From positions 69,678,456-69,742,455 of the forward strand of contig NC_134709.1 of the NCBI RefSeq assembly GCF_043290135.1: a stretch of 64,000 bases of DNA. The letters run 5' to 3'. Below the pieces are notes generated by a model. That model made no database searches, was not told the origin of the DNA, and saw nothing but the letters and a program-made list of their open reading frames with translations. A program made the translations under genes and the position numbers. The stretch is from Rhipicephalus microplus (Eukaryota; Arthropoda; Arachnida; Ixodida; Ixodidae). Below are positions 1 to 10,866 of the stretch, piece by piece. Position 1 is the stretch's first letter. Each line of letters opens with the position of its first letter.

Positions 1-272
1 ATTTCATTCTTTCTCTTTTTTTCTTTCTCTTTTTAAATCGCACTTCGCAATCCTCCCTCTTGACTTTTTTTCTTTCTCCAACCTGTGAATAGTGTGTTCT
101 CATAAGTGCTTAGCAATGCCACGCTTCCGCCGCTGAAACCAATAACATCGGTCATAAGTTAAGTAATAGCATGCAACTATGGACGACCACAAATGTGGCA
201 GCGTGAAAGAAGTGTCTTCAACAAAAGCTCGAACTTTCATTTAAGTAACAGGTGATAATTTTGGTCGCATTG
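1..272. other. No gene; pyrimidine-rich start
   Basis: The first 80 bases are T/C-rich (TTTCTTTCTC). I see nothing in the rest. Confidence 0.6.
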
Positions 273-487
273 AAGCTGAGAAGCGGCCCCACCACGGTGG
301 TCTATAGGCTAAGATACTCGGCTGCTAACCCACAGGTCGCGAGATCGAATCCCTGCTGCGGCGGCTGCATTTCCAATGGAGGCGGAAAGGTCCTAGGCCC
401 GTGTGTTGATATTTAGGCGCACGCTAAAGAACCCAAGGTGGTCGAAATTTCCGGAGCCCTCTACTACCGCGTCTCTCATAATCATAT

Positions 488-894
488 CGTCACGGGGTCG
501 TGACGTGGCAAAAGACAGAAAACTTCGTGTTGGGATTTAACTGTTCATTTGGGCGAACCTGTGCCCGGTAAAGAGAAAGTCTAATTACAGCAGCAGTCTT
601 GCACAGATAGCAGTCTCGGACTGATAGCGGTGAACGCAGCGTCGGCCTTCGATCAACAACTGACAAGCGGCGAAGCGCGTCGGCATTTATACCCTTGCCG
701 TCAAATGTTCTAGCGTTATCGCTGGAGGTGGCGTAGGTTCCAGAACAATCTGTACCGTTCGCACAGTGGGCGTGATCTTATCGAAATGATCTACTACAGT
801 CCGGAACCTTCTCGAAACCTGCAGGCGCGGTTTGCGCCGAGAATCGTGTGGTGTTTTGGAACGATAACAAAAACTTGTGAAATGGAACGTGGCA
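488..894 (-). repeat. 3' LTR of the gypsy element
   Basis: This 407-bp copy matches the LTR at 6032-6438. Its outer TG has changed to CG (488-489). The inner end TGCC directly follows the purine tract. Confidence 0.93.
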
Positions 895-906
895 TTGCCC
901 CCCTCT
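895..906 (-). other. Polypurine tract before the 3' LTR
   Basis: AGAGGGGGGCAA on the minus strand lies directly against the LTR edge, where plus-strand DNA priming occurs in LTR elements. Confidence 0.6.
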
Positions 907-1022
907 GAAAAAAGGCATCGTCCCGATGCTTTAACTAAAGATGAAGGTACAATAATAATGCAAGAAAGTACAATGAATAAATTACAATACAACAATAATA
1001 CAAAAAACACTGTTTCAGTTTG

Positions 1023-4000
1023 TTAACGTGCATGAAACGGCTTGAGGCGCGCGACATGCACGACTTCAGGTCGCGATCGGCGTCGTTGAGAGTTCGTGAT
1101 GCCGTCGGGGACAACCTCGTAATCAAGTGGGCCGAGACGTCGAACCACCTTGTACGGTTCGAAGTACCGTCGCAGAAGCTGTTCACTTAGTCCACGTCGG
1201 CGGATCGGCGTCCACACCCAAACACGTTCACCAGGCTGGTATTCCACGAAGCGTCGTTGAAGGTTGTAACGGTGGCTGTCGGTCGTCTGTTGATTCTTGA
1301 TACGAAGACGCGCAAGTTGTCGGGCTTCTTCGGCGCGTTGAAGGTACTCGCTCACATCGAGGTTTTCTTCGTCGGTGACGTTGGGTAACATGGCATCGAG
1401 CGTCGTTGCCGGGCTCCTTCCGTAGACCAATTTGTATGGAGATATCTGCGTCGTCTCCTGCACCGCCGTGTTGTATGCGAAGGTCACATACGGAAGAATG
1501 GTGTCCCACGTCTTGTGTTCGACATCGACGTACATTGACAGCATGTCGGCGATCGTCTTGTTAAGCCGCTCGGTGAGGCCGTTGGTCTGTGGGTGGTACG
1601 CTGTCGTCCGGCGGTGGTTTGTTTGACTGTATGCCAAGATCGCTTGAGTTAAGTCGGCAGTGAATGCCGTTCCTCTGTCGGTGATAAGGACCTCCGGAGC
1701 GCCGTGACGTAGGACGATATTTTCGACCAAAAACTTAGCTACCTCGGATGCACTGCTTTTTGGCAGGGCTTTTGTCTCGGCGTAGCGGGTGAGGTAGTCG
1801 GTAGCTACCACGATCCACTTGTTTCCAAAAGCCGACGTCGAGAACGGCCCCAGTAGGTCCATACCAATCTGCTGGAAAGGTCGGCAAGGTGTATCAATTG
1901 GCTGCAGAAGTGCCGCTGGCCTTGTCGGTGGTGTCTTGCGTCGCTGACAGTCCCGGCATGTCCTCACATAACGAGTGACGTCGGTGGTAAGACGTGGCCA
2001 GTAGTACCTTTCTTGTATCCTCGCGAGCGTGCGGGAAACACCGAGGTGCCCTGCCGTCGGATCATCGTGCAGAGCCTGCAGGAGTTCTGGTCGCAGAGCT
2101 GAAGGCACCACAAGGAGGTACTTAGCTCGAAGCGGTGAAAAGTTTTTCTTTTGTAGAAGACCGTTTCGTAGAAAGAACGACGCAAGTGCGCGCTTGAATA
2201 CCTTCGGGACTTCGGTGGTCCTGCCTTCGAGGTATTCTATTAGGGATTTAAGTTCCGGGTCGGCCCGCTGTCGTTCAGCGAAGTCGTCGGTAGTTATCGT
2301 TCCCAAGAAGTAGTCGTCATCCGAGTCGTCGGGTAGCGGTTGGTCGACAGGCGCACGAGAGAGACAGTCAGCGTCGGAGTGTTTTTTGCCGGACTTGTAA
2401 ATGACTGTAATATCATATTCTTGAAGTCTCAGGCGCCATCGTGCGAGGCGACCTGAAGGGTCCTTCAAGGTGGCTAGCCAACACAAGGCGTGGTGGTCGC
2501 TCGCAACTTTGAAGGGCCTGCCGTAGAGGTAGGGGCGAAATTTCGACGTAGCCCAGATGATGGCGAGGCACTCCTTTTCTGTTGTGGAATAATTTGCTTC
2601 TGCTTTGGATAGCGATCGGCTGGCGTAACTAATAACCCTTTCAAGTCCGTCAGCCCTCTGCACAAGAACGGCGCCAAGACCTACGCTGCTTGCGTCAGTA
2701 TGTATTTCTGTCTCGGCGAATTCGTCGAAATGGGCAAGTAACGGAGGCGTCTGGAGGCGATGTTTAGGCTCCTGGAAAGCGTGTTCCTGTGGCGTTTCCC
2801 ACTTGAACACCGAGTCGGCCTTGGTAAGGTTAGTGAGAGGATCGGCGATGCGGGCGAAAATTTTCACGAACCGCCTATCATAGGCGCACAGGCCCAGAAA
2901 TCGGCGCACGGCCTTCTTGTCAGTGGGCGGTGGGAAATCGGCGATGGCGGCTGTTTTCCGTAGATCGGGACAAACTCCAGACTTGCTGATAACGTGCCCA
3001 AGAAACAAGAGCTCCTCATACGCAAATCTGCACTTTTCTGGCTTCAGTGTGAGTCCGGACGTCTTGATGGCTTGAAGTACAGCTTCAAGGTGCCGAAGAT
3101 GCTCGTCGAAACTCGAGGAAAACACGACGACGTCGTCCAAGTACACAAGGCAAGTCTGCTACTTCAATCCTGCCAGTACTGTATCCATAACGCGTTGAAA
3201 AGTTGCAGGCGCTGAGCAAAAGCCGAAAGGCATCACATTAAACTCGAAGAGGCCGTCCGGTGTTATAAACGCCGTCTTCTCTCGGTCTCTTTCGTCGACT
3301 TCGATTTGCCAATAGCCAGTCTTGAGGTCCATTGACGAGAAGTACTTGGCGTTATGGAGCCGATCAAGGGCGTCGTCTATTCGTGGGAGAGGATACACGT
3401 CCTTTCTTGTGATTTTGTTCAGGCGGCGATAATCGACGCAGAAACGTAGGGTCCCATCCTTTTTCTTCACTAACACCACGGGGGATGCCCACGGACTCTT
3501 GGACGGCTGGATAATGTCATCTCGCAGCATTTCATCAACTTGTCTCTTCATTGCCTCACGTTCTCGTGTCGAAACCCTGTACGGACTCTGACGGAGTGGT
3601 CTGGCATTTTCTTCGGTTATGATTCGATGTTTCTTGATTGGGGTCTGCCGAATTTTCGATGACGACGGAAAGCAATCTTCGTATTGCAGGAGCAGGGCCT
3701 TGAGCTGTTCTTGCTTATCGTTCGGAAGTCTGGGATTGACGTCGAAAGCTATGGGAGGGGCTTGGTTCCTCTGAGCAGGTTCCGCAGAATCGGCGAGGGC
3801 GAAAGCACTGGTGGCTTCGACAATTTCTTCGATGTATGCGACCATTGTTTCTTTGTTCACATGTTTATACTCATTGCTGAAATTCGTGAGCATAACCGTT
3901 GCTTTGCCTCCCCGCAGCTCTGCAATTCCTCTTGCGACGCAAATATTTCGGATGACCAACAGATGCTGACTGCCTTCAACGACGCCTTCCAAGTCAGGTG

Positions 4001-4676
4001 ATTTAGGAGCGCCAACTGAAATAATGACGCTTGAGCGAGGCAGAATGGTGACTTGTTCTTCCAGCACATTCAAGGCATGGTGTCCTGACGGCGTGCGCGG
4101 CGGTAGTGCTTCTTCTGTGGATAACGTTATCGACCTTGTTTTTAGGTTGACGACAGCACCATGGAGGCATTAGAAGTCCATGCCAAGGATGACATCTCTC
4201 GAGCAACGCTGTAGGACTACGAAGTCTGTAGGATAAATACGGCCGTTAATGGTGACTCTCGCTGTGCAGATTCCTGCAGGCGTTACGAGATGACCTCCGG
4301 CTGTGCGGATTTCAGGGCCTTTCCAAGCTGTCCTAACTTTCTTTAACTTCGCGGCGAACGACCCACTGATGACAGAATAGTCGGCTCCAGTATCGACGAG
4401 AGCAGTCACACTGTGGCTCTCGGTAAGAACGTCGAGGTCGCTAGTTCGCCGTCGCGCATTACAGTTAGGGCGTGGCGTCGGGTCACGGCTGCGTCGGCTT
4501 GTTCCGCTGCTTCCATGTTGCGTCGTCCGGCCACCTTCGGTAAGTGAGCTTTTGCCTTCAGGGCTCTTCCTGGTTGGGGTTGTGTTCAAAAAGCTCCGTC
4601 GCGTCGGCGTCGTCGTCGGAGGATCTTCGGTAGTTCGTCGCACAGCAACCGCACCTCCATCGGTTGCTGCCCTTAG
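1023..4676 (-). pseudogene. pol: pol of the gypsy element (PR-RT-RH-IN), two in-frame stops
   Basis: Pol is read in the -1 frame relative to gag, starting at the slippery site. Domains in order are: aspartic protease with ALVDTGADYSVI; reverse transcriptase with FCVDYRRLNKIT and YLDDVVVF; RNase H with ETEIHTDASSVGLGAVL and ATEKECLAIIWA-like residues; integrase with an H-H-C-C zinc finger (AGHLGVS...CRDCQ); and a catalytic core with ATDYLTRYAE, TDRGTAF and HPQTNGLTERLNK. In-frame stops are TAA at 4172-4170, just after the protease, and TAG at 3161-3159, just before YLDD. No frameshift was seen. The natural stop is at 1025-1023. Confidence 0.93.
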
Positions 4677-4682
4677 TTTCCC
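4643..4682 (-). promoter_or_regulatory. -1 ribosomal frameshift signal at the gag-pol junction
   Basis: On the minus strand the heptamer GGGAAAC (4682-4676) is in the gag frame as G GGA AAC and is followed at once by the gag stop TAA (4675-4673). After a 6-base spacer, CAGCAACC (4669-4662) can pair perfectly with GGTTGCTG (4650-4643) across an 11-base loop. The -1 frame continues straight into the protease. Slippery site, spacer and stem match the known architecture of -1 frameshifting. The same heptamer is, as I recall, used by visna/FIV. Confidence 0.85.
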
Positions 4683-6007
4683 GGGCCAGAGTACTGCCGG
4701 GGGTGCGGTGACATGCGGCGGCTGGGCGACGGCGAACGGGAAGGACTTCGTGGTGTCCATTGAGTTCCTGCCAGGTAGTCGGCGATGTCACGTGGCCGAT
4801 CTCCTGGCTGCGGACGCGGAGCATTGACGGCGAAGCCACGCAGTCCCATCTGTCAGTACTGGCAACGGCGGTATGTGTGCCCGGCCTCGCCGCAGTGGTA
4901 GCAGAGCGGGCGGTTGTCAGGTGCACGCCAAACGTCCGTTTTTCTCGGTGCACTGCGCTGGCCCGCTGGGGAACGGTAGAACGTCGGTTGGGGTGGTGGC
5001 GGCGGTGGCGTCTGGCGATGGAAGTGTGACGGGGCGGCGTTTTGGCGTGGACGGGGAGGAGCGTTGTGGCGCACTGCAGCGGCGTAGCTCATAGTTTCTG
5101 GCTCGGGCGGCGGTGTTTCGGGAATTCGAAGCGATTGCCGGACTTCTTCTCGCACAATGTCGGCGATCGAATCCACTTGAGGCTGCGCCGAAAGCAACAG
5201 TTTGCGCAGCTCTTCCCGCACGATTGCTCGGATCGTTTCACGCAGGTCGTCGGAGTCACTGCCTTGAGCAGCAGCGCATTCTGGAGTCAAGCGGCGATTA
5301 TACTGTCTGGTGCGCATGTACAGCGTTTTTTCGATGGTGGTCGCCTCGGACACAAATTCTTGGACGGTGTTCGGTGGGTTCCTCATTAGTCCCGCGAAGA
5401 GCTCCTGTTTGACCCCTCGCATGAGGAAACGAACTTTCTTTTCTTCAGGCATGTCTGGGTCAGCGTGACGGAATAGGCGGGTCATCTCCTCTGTGAAAAT
5501 TCCAACCTTTTCGTTTGGTAGCTGAACCCGGGTCTCGAGTAGAGCAGCGGCCCTCTCTTTGCGAGCGACGCTTGCGAACGTTTGAAGAAATGCGCCGCAG
5601 AAGACATCCCACGTTCGGAGCGTGGACTCCCGATTCTCTAGCCAGGTCCTTGCGGTGTCTTCCAGGTAGAAGTACACACGACGGAGCTTTTCTTCGTTGT
5701 CCCAGTGGTTGAGGGCGGCCACACGGTCGTATGTTTCTAGCCAGGTTTCCGGGTCTTCAAACGATGAGCCATGGAACGTTGGTGGTTCCCTGGGTTGATG
5801 AATGACGATCGCGGGCTGGGACGCTCCGGTTGTCATTTTCGCTGCAGTCGAGGTCATGGTCTTGGTCTTCCGCGCCTTGTCTTGTAGCAGGCCGTACTCC
5901 GGTGGTAGCCCTTGCTGTCGGCGGCTCGTTCGCTGCTCTTGGTTGGCATCGGTGTCTTCTCCGCGAAGGGGGCTGGGTTCACGGCTTGACGGGGGCGTCC
6001 GGTACAT
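4673..6007 (-). pseudogene. gag: gag of the gypsy element, with premature TGA
   Basis: Gag would build the retroelement particle and bind its RNA. The frame from ATG at 6007-6005 runs to TAA at 4675-4673, with a premature TGA at 4855-4853. The frame is also open upstream into the LTR edge with a GTG, so the start is uncertain. The middle has the retrotransposon Gag helical region (PETWLETYDRV, WDVFCGAFLQTF). A CCHC zinc knuckle CYHCGEAGHTYRRC lies just before the premature stop. After the stop the same frame continues for 59 codons to the TAA at the frameshift site, so I read the TGA as damage rather than the natural end. Confidence 0.88.
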
Positions 6008-6015
6008 GAACGAAG

Positions 6016-6029
6016 CAGCCCCTCCACCA
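6016..6029 (-). other. Possible primer binding site
   Basis: On the minus strand, two bases after the LTR edge, TGGTGGAGGGGCTG begins with the TGG expected for pairing to a tRNA CCA end. I could not assign the tRNA. Confidence 0.45.
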
Positions 6030-6031
6030 GA

Positions 6032-6438
6032 TGTCACGGGGTCGTGACGTGGCCAAAGACAGAAAACTTCGTGTTGGGATTTAACTGTTTAATTTGGCGA
6101 ACCTGTGCCCGGTAAAGGGAAAGTCTAATTGCAGCAGCAGTCTTGCACAGATAGCAGTCTCGGACTGATAGCGGCGAACGCAGCGTCGGCCTTCGATCAA
6201 CAACTGACAAGCGGCGAAGCGCGTCGGCATTTATACCCTTGCCGTCAAATGTTCTAGCGTTATCGCTGGCGGTGGCGTAGGTTCCAGAACAATCTGTACC
6301 GTTCGCACAGTGGGCGTGATCTTATCGAAATGATCTACTACAGTCCGGAACCTTCTCGAAACCTGCAGGCGCGGTTTGCGCCGAGAATCGTGTGGTGTTT
6401 CGGAACGATAACAAAAACTTGTGAAATGGAACGTGGCA
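6032..6438 (-). repeat. 5' LTR of the gypsy element
   Basis: This 407-bp repeat ends TG...CA. On the minus strand it contains TATAAAT (6235-6229), a plausible promoter. It is the coding-upstream LTR because gag begins just beyond its inner edge. Confidence 0.93.
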
Positions 6439-6494
6439 ATATGGTGGTTTTGGGACGTTAAACCCCCCGCAATAATTAATCAAGCTGAGAAGCG

Positions 6495-8559
6495 CGTTTT
6501 TGAATACTTGAACCACAGCATGACTTGGCAAGTACAGGCCTTATATACGAGGAATATTTAGGGAATGCACTGGACGAGGTTGACGTACGGCAGGCATGAG
6601 AAGCAGCCAGAATTGGTGCTAAAGGTGGCCAAGCAGGTATATGCATGCTATGAAATACCAATTTTGGTAAATATCCCATTATCGAAACGGCCAGGAGTGC
6701 TAAAAGTCGTAGTCGGTTAGATAGATAGACAGATACGGTCAAAGCCGCTGACGTTCGCTACAAAATGCTTCGTATTTAAAAGTTCAATGTCACGTGCGGC
6801 AACTTTATACATTTCATAACTATAGGATACAAGAGCTTCCATGAAGTTGTTACTACGACTTTACTGACTTGGGCTCGATTCTTTCGTACAAAGTTTTCTA
6901 TCAGTTACGGGAGCTCATGGAACACCGGCATGCGCCCGGATATTTTCCGAACAAGCAGGATAAGCGTGGGAACCACATACATTTGTTCTTAGTACCATGC
7001 GCCTATCTGCTTGACATGGTGTGGTATTTTGAATACGTGAGAAAATGGCATCATGTAGGGTATCAAACACAGTCAATAGTGTTTTTATTGTACTCCCCTT
7101 CTATGCCCATATCTGGAGGATGTGCAATATCCAAAAAAATGCACAAAAACTGTGTGTTATGTATTCTCTGCATTTGAAATTTTTTAGCTTATTGTAGAGT
7201 TAGTACGAATTAGTTGATTCGCCGACAAAATCTTTCCTTCTCATACGATTGTTGCCGGGAGGACCGTATACAGATGACAAACAGCTTTCATATTATTCAC
7301 TCAATGAAAAATATGGTGATAGCAAGCTTTGTAAAGAAAGAGCACTTGACATGCAGATTAAAAAGAAAACACCTAAGTGGTTGTTACGTGATAGTATTCT
7401 GGCTCATATGCGCGATAAATTGAAGCACTGTAGATTCATAACATACACTAACCAGCAATCAAAGTTTCGACTGCGATGTCGCTGATCTATGTGCGGCTGG
7501 ACTCCCCAAAATTTGTATTATGTGACATAGACTAAGACAAGCGACCTTCTTAACTAAACTTCAGTCGCTCTCATTAACTATGAATTGAGTACTATGAGCC
7601 ATTTTAGGAGGATCCTCCTATGACACCAAATTGTTTACATACTTTAAATATTATATGAAAAAGTTAGCAAGCTTAATTTTTATAGTGCGTCTAAACTGAC
7701 TTAGCAGCATCTTTCATGCTGACCAATATCGTATCAAGATATTTCGACGTCGTCGAACAATTCAGAGGTATCCTTACTTATTTTTTATCAAAAATAACTA
7801 AAAAGTGAAGAAATGGTCTATTGAAAAGGCACTACATGTTTACGAATGCTGATAGGCAGATAATTATATGGACATATATTACACAGCAGTAATGCGCTCG
7901 TGCAGTTGCTTTCGCGCTTCAGAGATTTTCACTGAATGTAAAAAAAACGACTGATGTCAGCCGCATGGATGGTGAGCACTGCATTGAATATATCATTTGT
8001 TGAATCACACTATGTTCCTCGTCAACGTGTGCCTATTCGGAGGCCTGTGATGTATTTTTATAGAAAGCAATAAATAATCTGCCTTTCAAATCTTTTTAGT
8101 AGAATGTTTTATTTTTTCGAGATACATAAATTATAAAATAGACGTCAGATGCCAGAAGGCTTGTATTTGAAACGAAGAGTGAAGTAGGAGAGCAATAAAA
8201 AAAGATTCGTACAACATTAGCCGCATATCGGCGTGCATCGCGGACGAAGGTCCTAGGAACACGTTAGTATTGCGTCTGGAGATAAAGAATAAAGTGCTCA
8301 TTTGACGTTCTGCGTTAGAAAATGGTTGAGTAGGTGGAGCGAGGGATATGAACACCATTTGTCAGTAACTTCAGGAAACGAAGGCTTTATAGAACACAGA
8401 GGAATCGGTAGGTGGCAGCACCATGTCGTCTTAGTGAAGCTTAGGAAACACCATCTTTTTCGTGCACGTTTTTTCGCCCCCTCCCCTTTGAGATCGTGTA
8501 TGAGTCTATCAATAGCTAGAGACTGATTGATTTTGGACTATGACTCGTTTAGCAGTTCA
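6495..8559. other. AT-rich intergenic stretch, nothing recognised
   Basis: Short frames only. The one notable item is a 16-base perfect palindrome, TAGGAGGATCCTCCTA, at 7605-7620. Confidence 0.6.
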
Positions 8560-9209
8560 TTCAAGAGCTTCTACTTAGGTCCTACACACATCTGCCCATC
8601 GATCACCGAGCGAACCTTGTTCCATTGCTGCTAGCTCAATTCTTGGCAATGCACTTCAATATCATGATTTAACATCGCTACTTTCTTACGCAGCCTCCGT
8701 TTAGTCTGTGCATTCGCCATCTGGCGAATAGCAAGTTTTCCGCCTCTACCAGGTGCACCAAGTGCGCATCTGCCCTGTTGACTTTTAGGTTCGTTTCGAG
8801 TATCTTAGTAACAGTCTTGACGTCTTTCGTTAGTTTCAGCAAGAGGTCTGCAAACGACCTGTACAGTTTGAAGTCATCTGCCCAGCGTTTGCGGAAGGCA
8901 CCCCTGTCTACTATGCTGAACGCCCCTAGAAAAGCAGCCTAAATTTCGATAGAAGTTTCCACAATAATGTTTTCCCTACCCATATTTTCATGCTCGTTGT
9001 GCAAACGAACACCGCTAGCATTCTTAACGAAGGTGAGATCCAACTTGGTGTCTCGCAACACTGAATAATCCATAGGCGTGGGGAACTGTGGGTCCGTGAC
9101 TAGATTTAAAGAGCAGTTTCTTGCCGCTTGAACTAGATTCATACTTCACAGAGAGTGACTTACATAACCCATGCTTGACGCGGTACTTAGATGTCTCCTC
9201 AGCTGCCAC
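8560..9209 (-). pseudogene. LINE endonuclease/linker fragment, inverted half
   Basis: Minus-strand frames read NLVTDPQFPTPMDYSVLRDT and LDLTFVKN, typical of the endonuclease end of tick LINEs (I/R1/Jockey-like). Lower down come the linker-type residues ARWRMHRLN. It is fragmented by stops. It faces the reverse-transcriptase half on the opposite strand (9380-10580). Confidence 0.72.
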
Positions 9210-9379
9210 AAGTGAAGTGTCCTTCGCTTTTACCGCAGCCTTGGCTATAATCGACTAGAACGCCTGGTGACATTCGCTCGAAGAACTGTGAATGTTTTGA
9301 ATTAAACACTGTTTTTGACGTCAGCTGCAGACATACTTCAGAGCCTAGTAGCAAGGTATCTCTCCGTGGACCCCGGCAT

Positions 9380-10580
9380 CGTGGCACGAGGACTACCCAG
9401 AGTATAAAGGTGAACCCATGGAGCAGCTCGACGCTCCGATCACTAAGGCGGAAGTCACAATGGTGCTACGGAATGAACGGGCGCTCGGAGCCCTGGCTGA
9501 ATGGCATCTGCAAAAGATTCCTGCAAAACTCAATGAAAAATCAATGGCGCAGCTTACGGAACAGATGAACCATACGTGAAAAACTGTCCGGCTCCGAGAC
9601 TCTTGGAAGACGCCGTTTGTAGTATTCATCCTGAAACCAGGTAAAACGCTAACAGCCGAAAACCTCAGACCGATCTGGCTTACTTCCTGCGTGGGCAAGG
9701 TGGCTGAGCCCGTACTCTATGAAAGAGCGACAAGATATATCGAGGAATGTGAACTGTTCCCCTATAACATGTAAAGGTTTCAGGCCCTCTTTATCAACGC
9801 AGGACATTATGCTGCTGATCAAATGGCAGGTCGTCGACATGAATACCAGGGATGTCATAGTTGTTTTGGCGTTAGATATCCCCAAAGCCTTGGACAAGAT
9901 CACGCACATATTAATTACCAAATTTGTCTTGGTCCTAATCATCGGAACACGCATCCATGCGTATTTTATCTCTTTCTTACGAGACCATATAGCCGCTATA
10001 AAATCGGCCAACTGAGATCCGAAGAATTCCATTTAGGAGCTCCACAGGGTGCGCTTATTTCCCCCCTTATTTTTAATCTAGCGATGAAAAGTTTCTCGGG
10101 AAAGCTGGCAAGAGTCGAGGGCATAAACCAAGCACTCTACTAGGACGATATCATCGTTTGGTGTGCATGCTTGGGGGTCCAACTGGGCCGAGGAGCATGC
10201 CCTTCAGAAATGCCTGGATGTTACCGAAAAGTACCTGAAAAGAAAACGGGACTCTGTATGTCTTCTTCAAAGTTAGAACTGCTGCTTGATAGACCAAGTG
10301 CTACATGGGATTTTAGTGAAACGAGTAGGGAGATGCCCTGGTGAAACAAGCGTATCATTCCATCGTCTCTTTGTGTCGTGCCGTGGTCGCCTCAGACTTT
10401 TCGAGGCTCACATTGAGGAAGCTGTTGCTAGGCTGCCACCCTGACGATCGTGAAACCAGCATGAAACTATCAACCCGGCTGTCCGACCGGGGTTTTACCA
10501 GGAGGATTAGGTCCCTTCTACTGCGTTTACGCATTGATTGCTCCTGCTGTATGCAGTTTCAGTGGACGTCTTCCTAGGTG
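9380..10580 (+). pseudogene. LINE reverse transcriptase remnant
   Basis: The plus strand encodes, across changing frames, EPMEQLDAPITKAEVTM, FILKPGKTLTAENLRP, LTSCVGKVAEPVLYERAT, LSTQDIMLL, SPLIFNLAM and a DDIIVW remnant preceded by a stop. These are the fingers-to-palm blocks of a non-LTR reverse transcriptase. It has many stops and frameshifts and no function. Confidence 0.82.
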
Positions 10581-10647
10581 TTCTTGATAGAGGACCGGCA
10601 TAGAGAGGAGCACGCGAGCGTCCATCAGTGGTTTAGGGGCTCTTTAT

Positions 10648-10866
10648 GCCCGCATTCACAAACCAACCTCAACATTACCTCGAGTTTTCCTCAGTGGTTT
10701 CAAGCCGTTATTGCGCTTGCTGAACAAAATAGGCTAGTATAAATGAACCAATCTCGTTCTCATATTCTACCCTGTTACCGTTTCTATGCCCTTATAACGC
10801 ACGTAGAGAGTACTGAAACTTTAGGAAAACGTGAGGAAAGGCCAAGGTTGGTTTGTGAATACGGGC
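10648..10866. mobile_element. Small foldback element (MITE-like) with CCCGTATTCACAAACC ends
   Basis: About 45 bases at the left end (GCCCGCATTCACAAACCAAC...) recur inverted at the right end (...GTTGGTTTGTGAATACGGGC). There is no coding capacity. The target duplication is unclear. Confidence 0.75.

Larger units (their letters stand above)
488..6438 (-). mobile_element. Ty3/gypsy LTR retrotransposon, nearly complete, inactive
   Basis: The element runs from LTR to LTR in minus orientation. The 407-bp LTRs (6032-6438 upstream, 488-894 downstream) differ at about 10 positions by eye (2.5%). The 4-base duplication ATAT flanks it (484-487 and 6439-6442). Inside, in order, are a possible primer site, gag, a -1 frameshift signal, pol (protease, reverse transcriptase, RNase H, integrase), a purine tract and no env. 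Integrase after RNase H makes it Ty3/gypsy. Coding is broken only by three in-frame stops (4853, 4170, 3159). It is inserted inside a SINE. Confidence 0.95.
286..6481 (+). mobile_element. tRNA-derived SINE split by the gypsy insertion
   Basis: The SINE head and body lie at 286-487 and the tail at 6443-6481 (GGTGGTTTTGGGACGTTAAA...). The 13-base duplication AAGCTGAGAAGCG flanks the whole (273-285 and 6482-6494). The head has a diverged B box (AGATCGAATCC). Confidence 0.93.

Noticed and set aside
1432..5712. Plus-strand ORFs opposite the gypsy gag-pol
   Set aside because: They are antisense shadows of a coding strand whose domains are unmistakable.
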